From: Bugula neritina | Lineage: Eukaryota > Bryozoa > Gymnolaemata > Cheilostomatida > Bugulidae | Length of the DNA: 64,000 nucleotides | NCBI GenBank assembly: GCA_964035545.1 | Contig: OZ037766.1 | Coordinates: forward strand, 11,913,722-11,977,721 | Direction of reading: 5' to 3' | In this document: one piece after another, positions 1-13,800 of the stretch | Layout of the letters: each line of letters begins with the position of its first letter | How positions within the stretch are numbered: the first letter of the stretch is position 1 | Program-made: the position numbers and the translations under genes | Notes under the pieces: generated by a model | What the model saw: the letters and a program-made list of their open reading frames with translations, nothing else | What the model was told of the DNA's origin: nothing | Databases searched by the model: none

Positions 1-699
1 TTTTTGCCACAGTCATTTTAAATGCACGCCCCCGTATATTACCATTTAGATAGAACAAATAGAACCCTATGATGAAAATATCAAATAATAACAAACTTTC
101 CATGACAAGAACATCTGAGAAGGAAGAGTAAGGTGTCAATGAGCAGCCATGATTTATGGATATGCAAAATACAATTTTCTTATTTAAATGCATTCTACTC
201 CTACAATATATAAACCGCCACCACAAATAGGTACCAGGGAGGTTAGTTTCTAAGCACATGCCAAAATAAATTCATAGGCACGGAATTATATTTGCATAAA
301 CTGCCTAACTTCTGTCTACAGCAGCAGTTTCAAGGGAATGTTTACTTGAAAGCACACCACACATACATTATTGTGTGATAAATTTGGTAATATTCGATTG
401 CTTGTAATTGTTTGTAATTGTGTAACATATTTGCTTTATTATGCAATAAACTAAATACTGTAATATGTCCAATAATATGCATATGGAATTTCTTTATAGT
501 AATACATAAGTCTCCACAAATATGTCTGTGTATGTATGCATATATACACATATATGTATGTGTATGCACACATATGGAGACTTGTGTATTACTATAAAAT
601 TTTCATGTACATCTTATTAGCCATATTACAACATTTAGTTTATTGCATAATATAGCAAATATATTAGACACTACTGAGCAATTCATATGATTGCATTAC

Positions 700-3600
700 C
701 AAATATATTGTTGAGAAATCAACTGCCCAATGCCGTTTAAGAGAGTACGTTATAACATCTAGGTTTGCCTTCGGAAAATGTTGGGCACACAACTCCGTCA
801 GCTGAGCACATTTATCTAGAATCCAACAGTCTTTGGCAGACAGGTTGTTTACCTGCAAGCAACAAATAGTTGCTATAGGGTAGCAAAGTTCTTTCTTTTT
901 CACCAGATTACATTTGGGTTCATTTATTTTTAGCATTGGAGCTAGTTTTATACAACCATCTGAGGAATGCAACATTTAATATTTCTGTTTAACGACTACG
1001 GTTTAAAATCTAAAGGAAATCTCCATTAATCAACTCTAACCAGTTATAACTCAGTCTACACTACACTATTCTACTGTACTATGTATAATAGCAAAGAAAA
1101 AGAAAAAAAAAATCGAATTTATCAACAAACAAAACTTTTTTGCAAAATTTAAAGTTAGACTGGGGCTAATTTTATTGTAAATTACCCAACATAACTCTCA
1201 CCACTATTACCTGCATAATTTATAGTAAATGATGAGCTTATGCTAAAGCCACCCACCATCAAGAACAAGCTTTAATGTACAGATAATAAAACTACGCTTT
1301 TATAACTTTTCTGAACAATACCTGATCGATGTTAGATGCTATAAAACCATTAGGGAAATAATTTTGATAAAATTTGAATATTTGCCATATCTTGTTACAC
1401 AAGCTCCTATATTCCACGAAGGTCTCCACTTCAAGATTTATAGATGCTCCTAAAAAATCCCACCAGATATCATTGCTGTTTCATCATATTGCTAACTTAC
1501 AAGCACCTGAAATGCTACAATATGCTGCAAACTAGTTCAAAAGCATTAGTGTAGCTTTCTAATTTTGGATTGGGTTGAACATTTTAAACATAACTTTGAA
1601 TTTTCTCCAGATGAACGATTCCTTGAAGTTCATTCAGCTAAGATGTACTCAACTGAGTACATCTTAGCTAATATGCACTGGCGTTCAGTTAATAAGGGTC
1701 AAAATTATTCATGCTGAAGTACTAACAAATTCCAAGTTGCAACAAGACTTGGCAACTATTTGCCGGTGTCAGTAAACTAATTGAATTTTGTTTAAGATAA
1801 CTAAAATGAGGTAATTTTATTCCGATGGCAGCAGCCAATATTATTGCTTAGTACTCAAGGTGCAGTACTAAGCATTAGATTCTTTAACATAATTGTGAAC
1901 ACGCTTAAAAAACTCACGCAAGTTTATAGTCGCTATCCCTGTGAGAAACCCCTGATGGAAAGGGTTTTTGTTAAAGGGGCTAAGGACTTATTTAAATGAG
2001 GCACAGGAGTAATTATGACTGGATGCTCTTCCTAACATCACCAATGGCATTTGTCCGGGCTCGAACCCATGACTTCGTATTTACTAGGCAAATGCTCTAA
2101 CCCCTAGACCAGGCTTACGTATTTGTTTATTTATCCACTTTTTTTTATCTTTTACCAAAAATCAAAACTTATTTTGAGGATCAAATACTAGCAGAGGCAT
2201 TATTGGCCAAATAACTTCCCATAACTTAGAATATTCAGAAGTTTAAAAAAATCGACGAGCATTATATTTGCTAAACTTGTATAGGGAAACCTATTAGTCA
2301 ATGCTTCTGCTAACATACTATTATATACAGATAAATGTGGGACACACGCTGTACCCCATAGACAGCTTGTCAGCAACTGGCTAAAATTATGTTGGGTATA
2401 GCAGTGGGCAATAAATTGAAAATTCTGAAATTTTAAGTACTGAGAAATTGTGAAGTACAGCGTACCTTTGAAATCGTAAGAACACAAGGCCATTCGAAGG
2501 GCATCAGACCCACACTCTGGAATGCCGTTAGAAAACTGCTTTTTTTGTTCAGCAAATATGGCAGCCATTTCTTTCCGATCAATATTGCTTGATTCCAAAG
2601 ATTTCTGCAATTCCTTTTTGTGTAAACAAATAAAAAAAACTTAAATATAACATACAACTTTGTTATATCCCGTTAATAATATTTAAAAAACATATTTCAA
2701 AAAAAATTATTAACTAGATTATATAAATATTCACCTCTAAAGTGCAACCTTGAATAATAGACATTGGGTCAATAACGTTGCCTTTAGATTTGCTCATCTT
2801 TTCACCATGGGACAGCAACAATGAATGTATGAGTATCTAAAATACAATAAGATTTGTAGAAAACGAAGTTGGCTACCAGAAAAATAAAACTGATACCTAA
2901 CATAAAAATTTAATTATAAAACAATGAAAATATTTATAGAACAGCCGATCGAAGTATAACAATTTATTCAACAGAATAAATTTATTTTTATACATTAACG
3001 ATTAATCATTAAATTACCATACAAAAACGTCATGGTTTCCACTTCACTAGCTATCAGAGTAGAGCATTGTTATTTTGTCACGTACCTGTGAACCTGGTTT
3101 ATTGATATACAACGTAATGATATATAAACAGGTGAGCTGCAAACCTGGCGGAATGGAGGGTTCCCAGTTAACTTTTTCCCCAACATAACCATACGAGCGA
3201 TCCAGAAGAACAATATGTCACTACCAGACTCAACCATAGTTGTTGGGTAAAATGTCATGAGATTCGGGTTCTAAAATTAACAATATAAAGTAGTAACTGT
3301 AAAATATAATTTCTTTTGTTTCCTAGACTTTATAGAATAAAATTAATATAATGTTTTGCTATTGCAGAATTATTCTACTAGTCTAAAAAAATTACAACCA
3401 AGCAAAAAGGCATTTATATTTTGTACTTTTCAATGTTTCAAAAATAGGCAATTTTATTTACATTATACATCACGTAGGTCTACCAGCTGTAGACTTTTAA
3501 CTACAAATAACTTCTATTTACAAAAGAATGAGTATTATGCAAGTAAAATATAATATAGGAATAATATATAAATAAAGCCACTTAAAATTGCTTATAAAAC

Positions 3601-4729
3601 AACGTGATGAAAAGTGTAGAAGCTGCTTAACATGTTGAATAATGAAACAAAAAAATCAAAATGAGAAGGTAACTCTCAATATTAAATTTCTAGCACACTG
3701 GATTTTTGAAAATATTTTGTTTGAAATATTACAGCTACATAATTCTATATACTAAACTATTGAAAGAATATTTTTTACCCCAAAATAAATAGTTTTTAAG
3801 CAGCTAATTTAACTGAAAAGAGTTTGATATTTCAGATTATATATATATATATGATCACAGAGTGGGTGCTGCGCCAAACTAAAACACAAATAAGTCAGTC
3901 ACGTTGACTAGAAGATCTATAAAAAAAGTAATGCAATCTCTTTAGGCGTCTTATTCATTCACATTTTTTGTTTACAATTCACATTTTTCCTACGACATTG
4001 CCAACGTCAAAACTATAACACACTCTGCTTTACGTTTTTTACAATTGAAATTCAGTATTTCTAAACTATTTGAGAGTTGAAATTAATGAAATATGAATAC
4101 ACCGGAATCAATGATGAAGTGATATAAATAGAACGGCAAAAAACGAACCTGTCACTATAGATTATTCAATTTATAAATAAAAAAATGAGAACATTGGTCA
4201 GTGACCTTGACACATGAAGTGGGTGCAGCCCTCACTTCCTAATCTATTTTGGTTTCTTGAAATATAATGGCTGTAGTTGAGTAAGAGTATAGAGCATGAT
4301 TTCTGTAAAATAAACTAATGAAATCAGCAACCTAACAACTTGGCCAAAAGCCAACTCACTCTTTTGGAAGTTGTCTGACAGTTTTAAACAAATCTGGCAG
4401 CGGTCATAGGGTTTAGAGCCAAAAATGCAAAGAAGTCAAACCTAGAATTCCATTGAAGCCATCTAAATCCATGTCTAAATTGAAAAATTACAGAGAAGCT
4501 GCTAATTTTAGCTAAAAATGGGAAAAATTAAATATTGGAAAGTTTCCCACACTGTATTGACATATAGACCAAAAAGCTTTAAACAGATATTAGCCTTTCG
4601 GCTAAATCGAACTGAACTGAACTGAACTGAAAATAGGACAAATGAAGATGTTGTATACTGAGCCAATTTAGATAACACTAATTTTATTAACATTAGTTGC
4701 TTTATGTGAGAAATTACAACCGTTAAGTA

Positions 4730-4815
<86 letters not shown>

Positions 4816-7800
4816 AAGTTTTAAAATTTTTGTTGGTAAATAAAGTTGGAGTTTCTAAACTGTTGGTATAACCTATAACAGCTAAAAGTTTATTTGCTTT
4901 CACATTGACTATAACCTTAAGGTTGGCAGTCGTAAACAGTTTAAAGTTACTGGAAACTATAGACGTCTTATTAAAGTGGTTTACAAAACAGAAGACTCGA
5001 GGTTCATAGCTACTGTTTGACATTTGAATAATAGAATAGTTGACGAACATTTTTGTAATTGGTTTGTAATCTTTTGGGCTAGACAACTGGGAATTATTTA
5101 CGAGAACTTCCTGCATATTACCTCAAGAATACATCTGAATTAAGATTTTAAATGCTTTTAAATCCTTGAGAAAAATATTTAGGCAAGCAAACTTCTAAAA
5201 ATGTCTTTAAAATATTAATTACTAGTTATTTTTCTCATACTCTAAAGTCTACAACATTCACTGCGTACATAACTTGCTGTAATGTTCATTGAGTAATTCT
5301 CAAACTTGTCTATGAAATAAAAAAAGTGATGGATGTCAGAATTGTTCATACCAAAAAAGTGATGGATGTCAAAAACCCTTTAACACACATCTGCACCGGT
5401 GGCCAGGCACTGGTTTCAAGCACAGCAAATGCATGTCAGCTGAGCATGATAATTTATTACCATTTATAACATTTGCAACAGTTCATTGAACCTCGTTAAA
5501 TTTTTCATTGCTCTATTGCTTCTAAAAGCCAGAAGCAGACAAACAAACAAAATTTTATTTGAAAATATAAGTTTGGAAAAAGGAGATAGGCGAAATGAGT
5601 AGATGACCAGCTCACGTACCAAGTCTTAAGAAAGAATGGAATTTCTTAGAATAGGTGATTTGTTGTAGTATTTACAGTAAACAGCCAAACAACAAGAAAG
5701 GAGCACTACTTACAGTCTTACACGATTATTGCAGAATTGTATATTTCACAGCTTAATAGAGTATCTCATTTATTCTCATCATCTGAATACATCCACAGAT
5801 TATGTTCAAGTCAAAGAGTATTGCAAATCAGAAGAACCAGATCTACCCTACTTCTTCTTACAGGCGACACTAACAACCTTAACCATTCCACGTTTTAAAT
5901 ACCGAATTGGTTGTTGGATATTTATACAGCTTACCAGTATTTACAATATCAACATATATGGTTCACTAGAACAAACATTCTGTAAAATCAGCAAAACTGT
6001 TGCACTTGAAGAAGCTTCATCTTAGTAAATTCTAATTGATTTTCAGTATAACAGCAGTAGCACAGGGAGTAGCAGTGGTGTAGTGGCTAGAGTGCTGGCC
6101 GTGATGTTAGGAAGAGCATCCAGTCTTAAATGCTCCTGTGTCACATATGAATAAGTCTTTAGGCCGATTTAAAAGAAAATTTTCCACTAGGGGTTCTCAC
6201 AGGGAAGAGTGACTATAAACTTGTGTGATTCTCTTATAAAAGCATTAGCACAGCACAGCATCTGGCTCTGTAATGATCTAGATTGAGGATCTCACCTGTA
6301 CTGGCCAGCCAAGAGAAGCAAATGGAAGGAGAGAAGAGGAGAACCAAGTGTCCAGCACATCCTCATCTTGGACTAGTTTAAACTTGTTGTGACCCAACAT
6401 CTCAGTAGCCTTAGTGATTGCTTCTGTGAAGGTTGGGGCGACTACATACTGCCCATTCAACTGAAGTTATACATTGCAAGCTGTAGGGTCAAGAAGTCAT
6501 ATCTTGCTTACAATAAAAATGAGAAGTTATACCATTTAGTTAACCTTTCAATCCACAAAATAAAAACATATTTAACCAACAAAACTGTTCAAACATTCAT
6601 TCAAACACCTGAACACTACCAGAAAAGACACTACCTTTGAGTTTGAATCAGTGAGCAGCTTATAAGCAGGGATGTTGTGGCCCCACCACAGCTGCCGTGA
6701 TATGCACCAAGGGATTTCACGAGTTTGAGTTAGAAAGTGTTTCCATAATTTACTGTAGTAAGAAGGAATAAACTCTATATCACCACCCTCTGCAGCCTGT
6801 AGAACAAAATTACTAGTTGCACAGCGGACCCCCAGGTATAGCCCGCTTCTTCTTAATGGTTACGGCATAGTAATTAACAAAATATTCTTACTCAGATCTA
6901 TTGGAATCATTTTTACTATTAATTTTACTACAAGAAAAAAAAAATAGAAAACTCCAATAATAAACCAATGCCTTACAAATATGATGATTTGTCATTTCAA
7001 CTTTCTTTAAAAATAGAAGGACTAGTATGAATATTTTATTCTGAATAAAACAAACCTGAATGGCATCCATGGCCATGCCAGAACAATCTAGAAACCATTG
7101 CTCTTTCAATTTAGGTTCAATAATATCAGAGCTTCGACTGCAGATTGGAACAGACATGGGGTGGGAGGTTTGACCTCTCCATAAACCTTTCTTTTGTAGT
7201 ATTTGGGCTACTTTTTCCCTCGCATCAAACCTTTTCATTCCCTGCAGCAGTCACTGTGATTATCACATGACATTTGTTGAAAAAGACTAAATAATAAGTC
7301 TCTAACTGAGGCTGAATATGCAAATTAAAAGTCAATAAATGAAAAATTATCCAACAGCCAAACCATTATACAAGTAATACAAACATGAGGATGTGGCGAT
7401 TAATGGACAGGCGTTGCTTTGAAGCACAGCTTAACAACATTATTAGTACCAGGTTTTCCATAAATAAAAGTCGTTTGATCTCTAGATTAAATTAACTCAT
7501 CCTCTCCCCCCCCCCCATCGTTTTGATAACTATAGAAAATAACTCTTACATCGAAAACCTCTCCACAGTTACAGAGAGTACCGTCATCGCTGAGTATATT
7601 GATATGTCGCAGGTTGTGTTTAACAGCTATCTGGTAGTCCACTGAGCTGTGAGCTGGGGTCAGTTTAACCGCACCTGAAAATGACATCATCTGTATAGTG
7701 ATGAGTTTATACAGCACACAGTGGTTGTACATAGAAACAGTGTGCACATTATACTTTGTAACAGTTGGAACCGAGATTTCCCATCACTAATACTTTGTTC

Positions 7801-10800
7801 ATCATAGCCACTTTACTTCTCAATCCTCATTAACTGTTAGGACTACTTGAAAAGTTAATTCTATCACAATACGTAATATTGTGTTATTTTATGCTATTTT
7901 TGTTAGATGAAATGAAATGGTGTGAATTTTTAGTTGAGCCTCATACAAAAATAGTTAGTGGTGGGAGAATTCAGTTCTGCGATCTATTGCATTTGGACGC
8001 ACTCTAAATATAGTAGAAGTTATCAGTTATTGATTATTCTGACATGTATCAAGTCTTTACACACTTAAAATACAAGCATCCATTATAATAACGGCATGGA
8101 ATATATAAGAAAGGTACATTGTCTATTCCAAGAACACCAGATGAATAATAATTTTAAGAAGTATTATAGTATTTAGGACTGCTTTTATTTCTCAGTTAAC
8201 ATTCAACAGGTTCTGACCATGTTAAGATATTTAAAACACATGCATTGAAACAAGTCAATCACTAAAACAGACAGGCATATTAAGTTTTCAACAGAAGGGT
8301 TTATTTACTGGTGTAATTTTGGAGATTTACTATAGTTACGTTTACATTTACTGCAAAAGAAAATACTGAGAATTATATATAAAAAGCATCACCTTTCCCC
8401 ATCTAAACCACTGTTTCTTAGTTCTTCAATCATGCCTATTCACACTCTACACAAATTCAAACTAATACTGCTCTCACATAAACTTTACTATTCTCAACTA
8501 ACACATCTCACACATAACTATCCCACAAGATTTTCAGAGTTCGGCCTAAAAACTCCTCCATCATCAACTGCTGCAGGTCAACGAAGAGTGGAATTCCAAT
8601 GTTCGTCGCTATGGAATAAATTGCCTAGTTCTATTCGTGCTGTGGAGAGGGAGGCTGGTTTCAAACTTGCCCTGAGAGACCACCTAATGGCAAATTTCCA
8701 GATAAAAAAATAATACTCTTTGAGTTACTAAAAAACTTTCCAAAAACCTAAACAAAAATCTTATATAACTGTCAACCATTCATGGCTCGGTGCCTCGACT
8801 AGCTACAGTGCTATTGCGCCATAGGCCCTGTCATTTTGTTTATTTTTTCTCAATTAAATTTTTCTCGACTACGACAAAATAAAAACAAACAAACAAACAA
8901 ACAAACATCAAGTCTTAAAATTGTTAGTATGTAAAGCACGTAATTTATAACTCAACCAAGCACATTATGCTGATTTTAAAAAAATTCAGTTCATTCAGAC
9001 ACTTTTGAACACACAACACATACCCTATTTAGTGCTTTACAAATGTTTTGAACAAGAAACAATGATGAACAAAATATTTTTAGTAGTTAGCTTAGTGCAA
9101 ATCATAAGTAGGTTGCTGGTACGTATCTAGTACTATTTACTATCTACCAATTACATTCTAGAGATGTTACTGCTATGAGTTGAAAATGTAGGACACTGAG
9201 CAAAGAGTGTGTCATTCCACAAGATGTAGCAACTTCCCAGCGGTTTTAAAATACTAAAAATACCACAAAATAGGCATAAACTATGATTAATAACATGTCT
9301 TCCACGCAGGTTTATAGAAAAAGTGTAAAACTGCCCAAGTAAAAGCACGAGGTAGAGCAACTTGTATTACATCTTAGACTTAAAAGTGTTTAATCATGAT
9401 AACAAATTTTTATTTTTTTTTGGTTTCAGCTTACAATATTTTAAAGCTATTCTGCCATCTGATTTTGTTTTTATATTATCAGAGAGTTAGGGAGTCTATG
9501 TAACACATATTTACAAGTAATAACAGATTCTATGAAATTACAGAGTAAAAGTATCATATTATACAAGGATAATTGATACCACAAGGATACGAGTATTTAG
9601 AGATCTCAGCATACCCATTATTAGCTTAATAAGTATTGGTTAGTCAACCGCTCACATTGACTTCCACCCCATTTTAGATAAAGATATCATAATCTCACAA
9701 TTCATTAAGCGTTTACAAAAATGTATAAATATTTCAACTACTAAAGAAATAACCAGAATAAAATAGGCGCCAAAGGGGCTGGTTTCGCAGAAGTGTTAAT
9801 TTGATACATAACATGACTGCTCAAAAGTATGCTGCGAATATAATATAAACCTTTTAAAAAGGACATTCGAGAAGGATATGGGGAAAGTGACTGTTAGATG
9901 AACATTCTGTAAAGTATAAATCTATCAGGATGCAGGTATACATCCTGGGTTTGCTTGCTGTACAACATATAAAATATATACTATTTACCACCTGATGCAG
10001 AACAAACATTATAGTACATTATGGCAAGTGTGCCAACATTTTCCCTGAAGGTGAACTTTTTATATGCTTAAATAATTTATTCAAAACATTATTAATAATT
10101 TCATGCGAATTTATAACTTTTAACAACTTATAAAATATCAAATCTTTTAAATTAGAAAGTTCTTTGCCAACTATTCTAACCAGCAACACTAAAACCATAT
10201 TATTGATGTATGCTATAGCAGTGATTACTGGAAAATATATAACTATATATCAATTACAAAAAAAGAATACAACACATGTAGGCCTACATTATTCTGAAAT
10301 TATTAGTAAAACAAACTATTTCTCCAATATTGAAGCTTGTTAAAATCCAAATAGCCTGAAAATAATTTAGAATAAGCAACTTGATGTTAATTTGTAATGA
10401 AATAATACATGTCAACATAATAGTATAAATCTAACCAGTTTTAACTTTACATATTCAACTTATCATGTTATCACTGAAATTATATTAGAATGAGCTGCAA
10501 TCAAATATGAACATTTTATAGTTAAATAGTTGTAAAATTTCTTGTATAGACTACAAAAAACTGACTATAATTTTTAATTCAATATAATCGAAATGGAAAA
10601 CATTTTATAATTTTACAATATCTATGATATTTGATGTATAAAACAACAAATTCAATTTTAGACACCAGATTAGCCTTAATCTACAACATAAGTCACAGAT
10701 AAAATATCGCAGACTTCATCTATTAGAAATGACATATAAATCAGAACGTGAAAAAATCGGAAAAATGAGAATTGCAAAACTTTTCCAGTTATGCAGATAT

Positions 10801-13800
10801 GCAATAAATCTCTCAAACACACTACATATTATAAATGCAAAACATCTCCGCTAATTTTTCTAATTTTAAAAAGGTTTCAGGAGCTCAAATGTTTACTTAA
10901 TGTTTTAAAGCGTAAATGTGGCTGAAACTAGAAGTAGAAACTTCACAATTTAATAAATTTTAAACACTCAACTTATTAGATATTGGTCCGACTTGGGTCT
11001 CTAAATGATAATTTTGTGGTTGGGTCACGTGTCAATCACTCAGAAATGGCCCAAAATACCAATTCTTCAAATATTTCTTGGAATGAACGTAAAAAATTGC
11101 AAATATATGTGCTTACTTTATATACCTAAAATGACATTAAAATGAATTATTTCTATCGAAATCCTATTTTATATGCTCGTTTGGTATGCAAATTTTGATA
11201 ACATCCCAAGAGGATCTGCACAAAATATAGAAAACTTCCCATTAGTTCACTCACCTGTCCCCTTTTCTCTGTCTACAAACTCATCTGCAATTATTGGAAC
11301 CATTCTACCAGAAAAAGGATGTGTAGCCTGAGAACCAACAAGGTGCTGATATCTTACATCATCTGGATGAACGGCTATTGCTGTGTCCCCAAGCATAGTT
11401 TCCAACCTTGTTGTGGCAACAACAATTTCTTCATTTCTTTCTAAATATAGAAGATTAACTGGGAAACAACTCATCGATAATTAAAACAAATTACAAATTC
11501 GCCCTGTACAATCAGAAATATTTCTTAAACAGATTGGCAAAGTCTTGAGCATTTGTTTAATGAAAGAGTAACTCTAATTAACCAAAAATGAAGCAAACTA
11601 TAATATCTAGTATAAATTTTATGTTTACACGCTAATTTTTTTTCAGAACCTAGAAAATAATTGCTATAAAATTTCTATACTGAGTAAAAACATGTTACTT
11701 ATATGTCACTTTGTAGCTAAATTTGTTGTAAATTACTGAACTGATAAAACTTCAATGTAATAGGAAATAAAAGAGATTGGAAGATCAAACCAGTCAGTCA
11801 TAATTTCGATCAAGGAGTTATCTCTGCATACTAAATTACTTGAGTAAAGATTTATACTAGTCAAATAAGTTTGAACGCAACATTTTTGCTATATAAACTG
11901 ATTAAAATACAGTGAAAAATTAACAACATATCCTGTTGATTTTGTACACCTAAAGTTAACCAAAAACTTCCCTTTTCTGTTTAGGATACTTGAAAATTCA
12001 GCAAGTGGTGATAACTTCTATGTAACGCTTTTCTGTGAAAATTACTCAAAACTACCACTTAAATTACAGTGTACAATGCTGAAGATGAGACGTGCTGTAA
12101 GCTTCAAAAAGTTGTCAAATGAAAAACTTATTTATTTAAATGTAAGCGAGTGACTTTAAAAAGACTAGAAGGTTAGTTTAACACTCGTATAATTACTTAC
12201 CAGAATTATGTACGGGGTAAGCAAAGGAGGTGAGATACCCGAGAGTGACTTCTCGACTGTATCCCGGTACAGGAAATGAGGTAGGTCCTTGAATATCAAC
12301 ACGTTCAACCTTCGTGACACGAACACAAATTGTGTGTACGACAGAAACTAAATAGTTTTATAAATATACATAAAGTAACATAAGCAGTCTGGCCATATGA
12401 CGGAGAAGAGACCAGTACATTCTCTAGCGCATATAAACTTTAAACTGGATGTAAAGCAGGATTTATATTGATATATTATAGACAACATTTTATTTGATAA
12501 CGCATAAAACAAAATATGTATTTAACTCTTCTCACCAACTTACAGAAAGCAAAATAAAGCAAGTAAATGATATATAACAGCGTTGGGGTAATTGTAACTT
12601 GTAATTGGTTTTAATTAATTACATTTTTTCAAGTAATTGAATGTAATTTGTAATTGATGTATAAAAATGTAATTGTAATTAATTACATATCTAAGTTAAT
12701 TGATTTTTACAATTACTTTATAATTACATGTCAATTACTTTAAACTTTAAAATCTTGAAAATTTCTACCATGCTTACTGTTAAATAACAAGTTCAGATTA
12801 AGTCAATGTGGTATAGCAACACTGTTGAAAACAAAGGAGGTTCACCACTGTCAAATTTGCCCCTGGTGGTTGGACCCTAGAAGTGAGATTGCATAAATTC
12901 TATTTATCCCTTGTGAGAACAAAAGTAATTGTATTTGTAATTAATTACATTGCCATGTAATTGCAATTGTAATTGATTACATTACTTTTTAATTGTAATT
13001 ATAATTGTAATTGATAAATGTTCATGTAATTGTAATTAATTACATTCACATGTAATTGACCTCAACCCTGCTATATAGTAATACTACGAGGGTGTTTGTA
13101 ATGATATAGCCACAGAGCCTAGACATAAGATGTATGATAACGTAAACAGTGTTATAGCACATGGAGCAGCAGCTTATAATATAAAACTACATGTAAAATA
13201 ATAAATCATAAAACTGTAGTAAACGGATATAACATGATGATAGTATGGCTTGAACCTTACAATATCAGTTTGTTTAGCATTGAGGAATATCTATTGCATT
13301 CAACAGGTAGATTTGATATAAATGAAATGGTGTTACTGGCATTTTAATTTCTTTATTATTTACCATGTAGCTAAATGTTAACACTGTAATTAGATGATTA
13401 ATGCTGCACCTATAAAGTTATTATTCTTAGAACAACTTTCTAATTTCATTAACTGATAAAATATAGCAAAATAAGACTAGCTAACCTCGATGTCTGCAAT
13501 GGTTGACTTGAGAATACACGACCAGTTAACAATTCTGTTTTTACGAGAGATGAGGCCTTCATCGTAGAGTTGACAGAAAGCATTCGAGACGGCATTTTTC
13601 ACCTGATCATCCATGGTAAAGAATGATTTACTCCAGTCTAGACTCAAACCCATTCGGCGTAATTGAGAATAGATTTCTTCAGCTTTCCTTCAACCAGATA
13701 AATAAATACAGGTTATAAAGATCAGTAGGTAGGAGGCAGCCCTGGTCTAGGGTTTAAAACACTGGCTTAGTAAACACGTAGACATGGGTTCGATTCTCAG

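Noticed and set aside
4730-5116. 128-residue minus-strand frame ending in Tyr-Ile repeats
   Set aside because: Half of it is the (AT)n tract; it lies in a VARS2 intron and shows no family motif.
8432-8713. 93-residue frame as a host gene
   Set aside because: Its LWNKLP and HNYPTR motifs and (AAAC)n tail identify it as a truncated LINE with an upstream in-frame stop.
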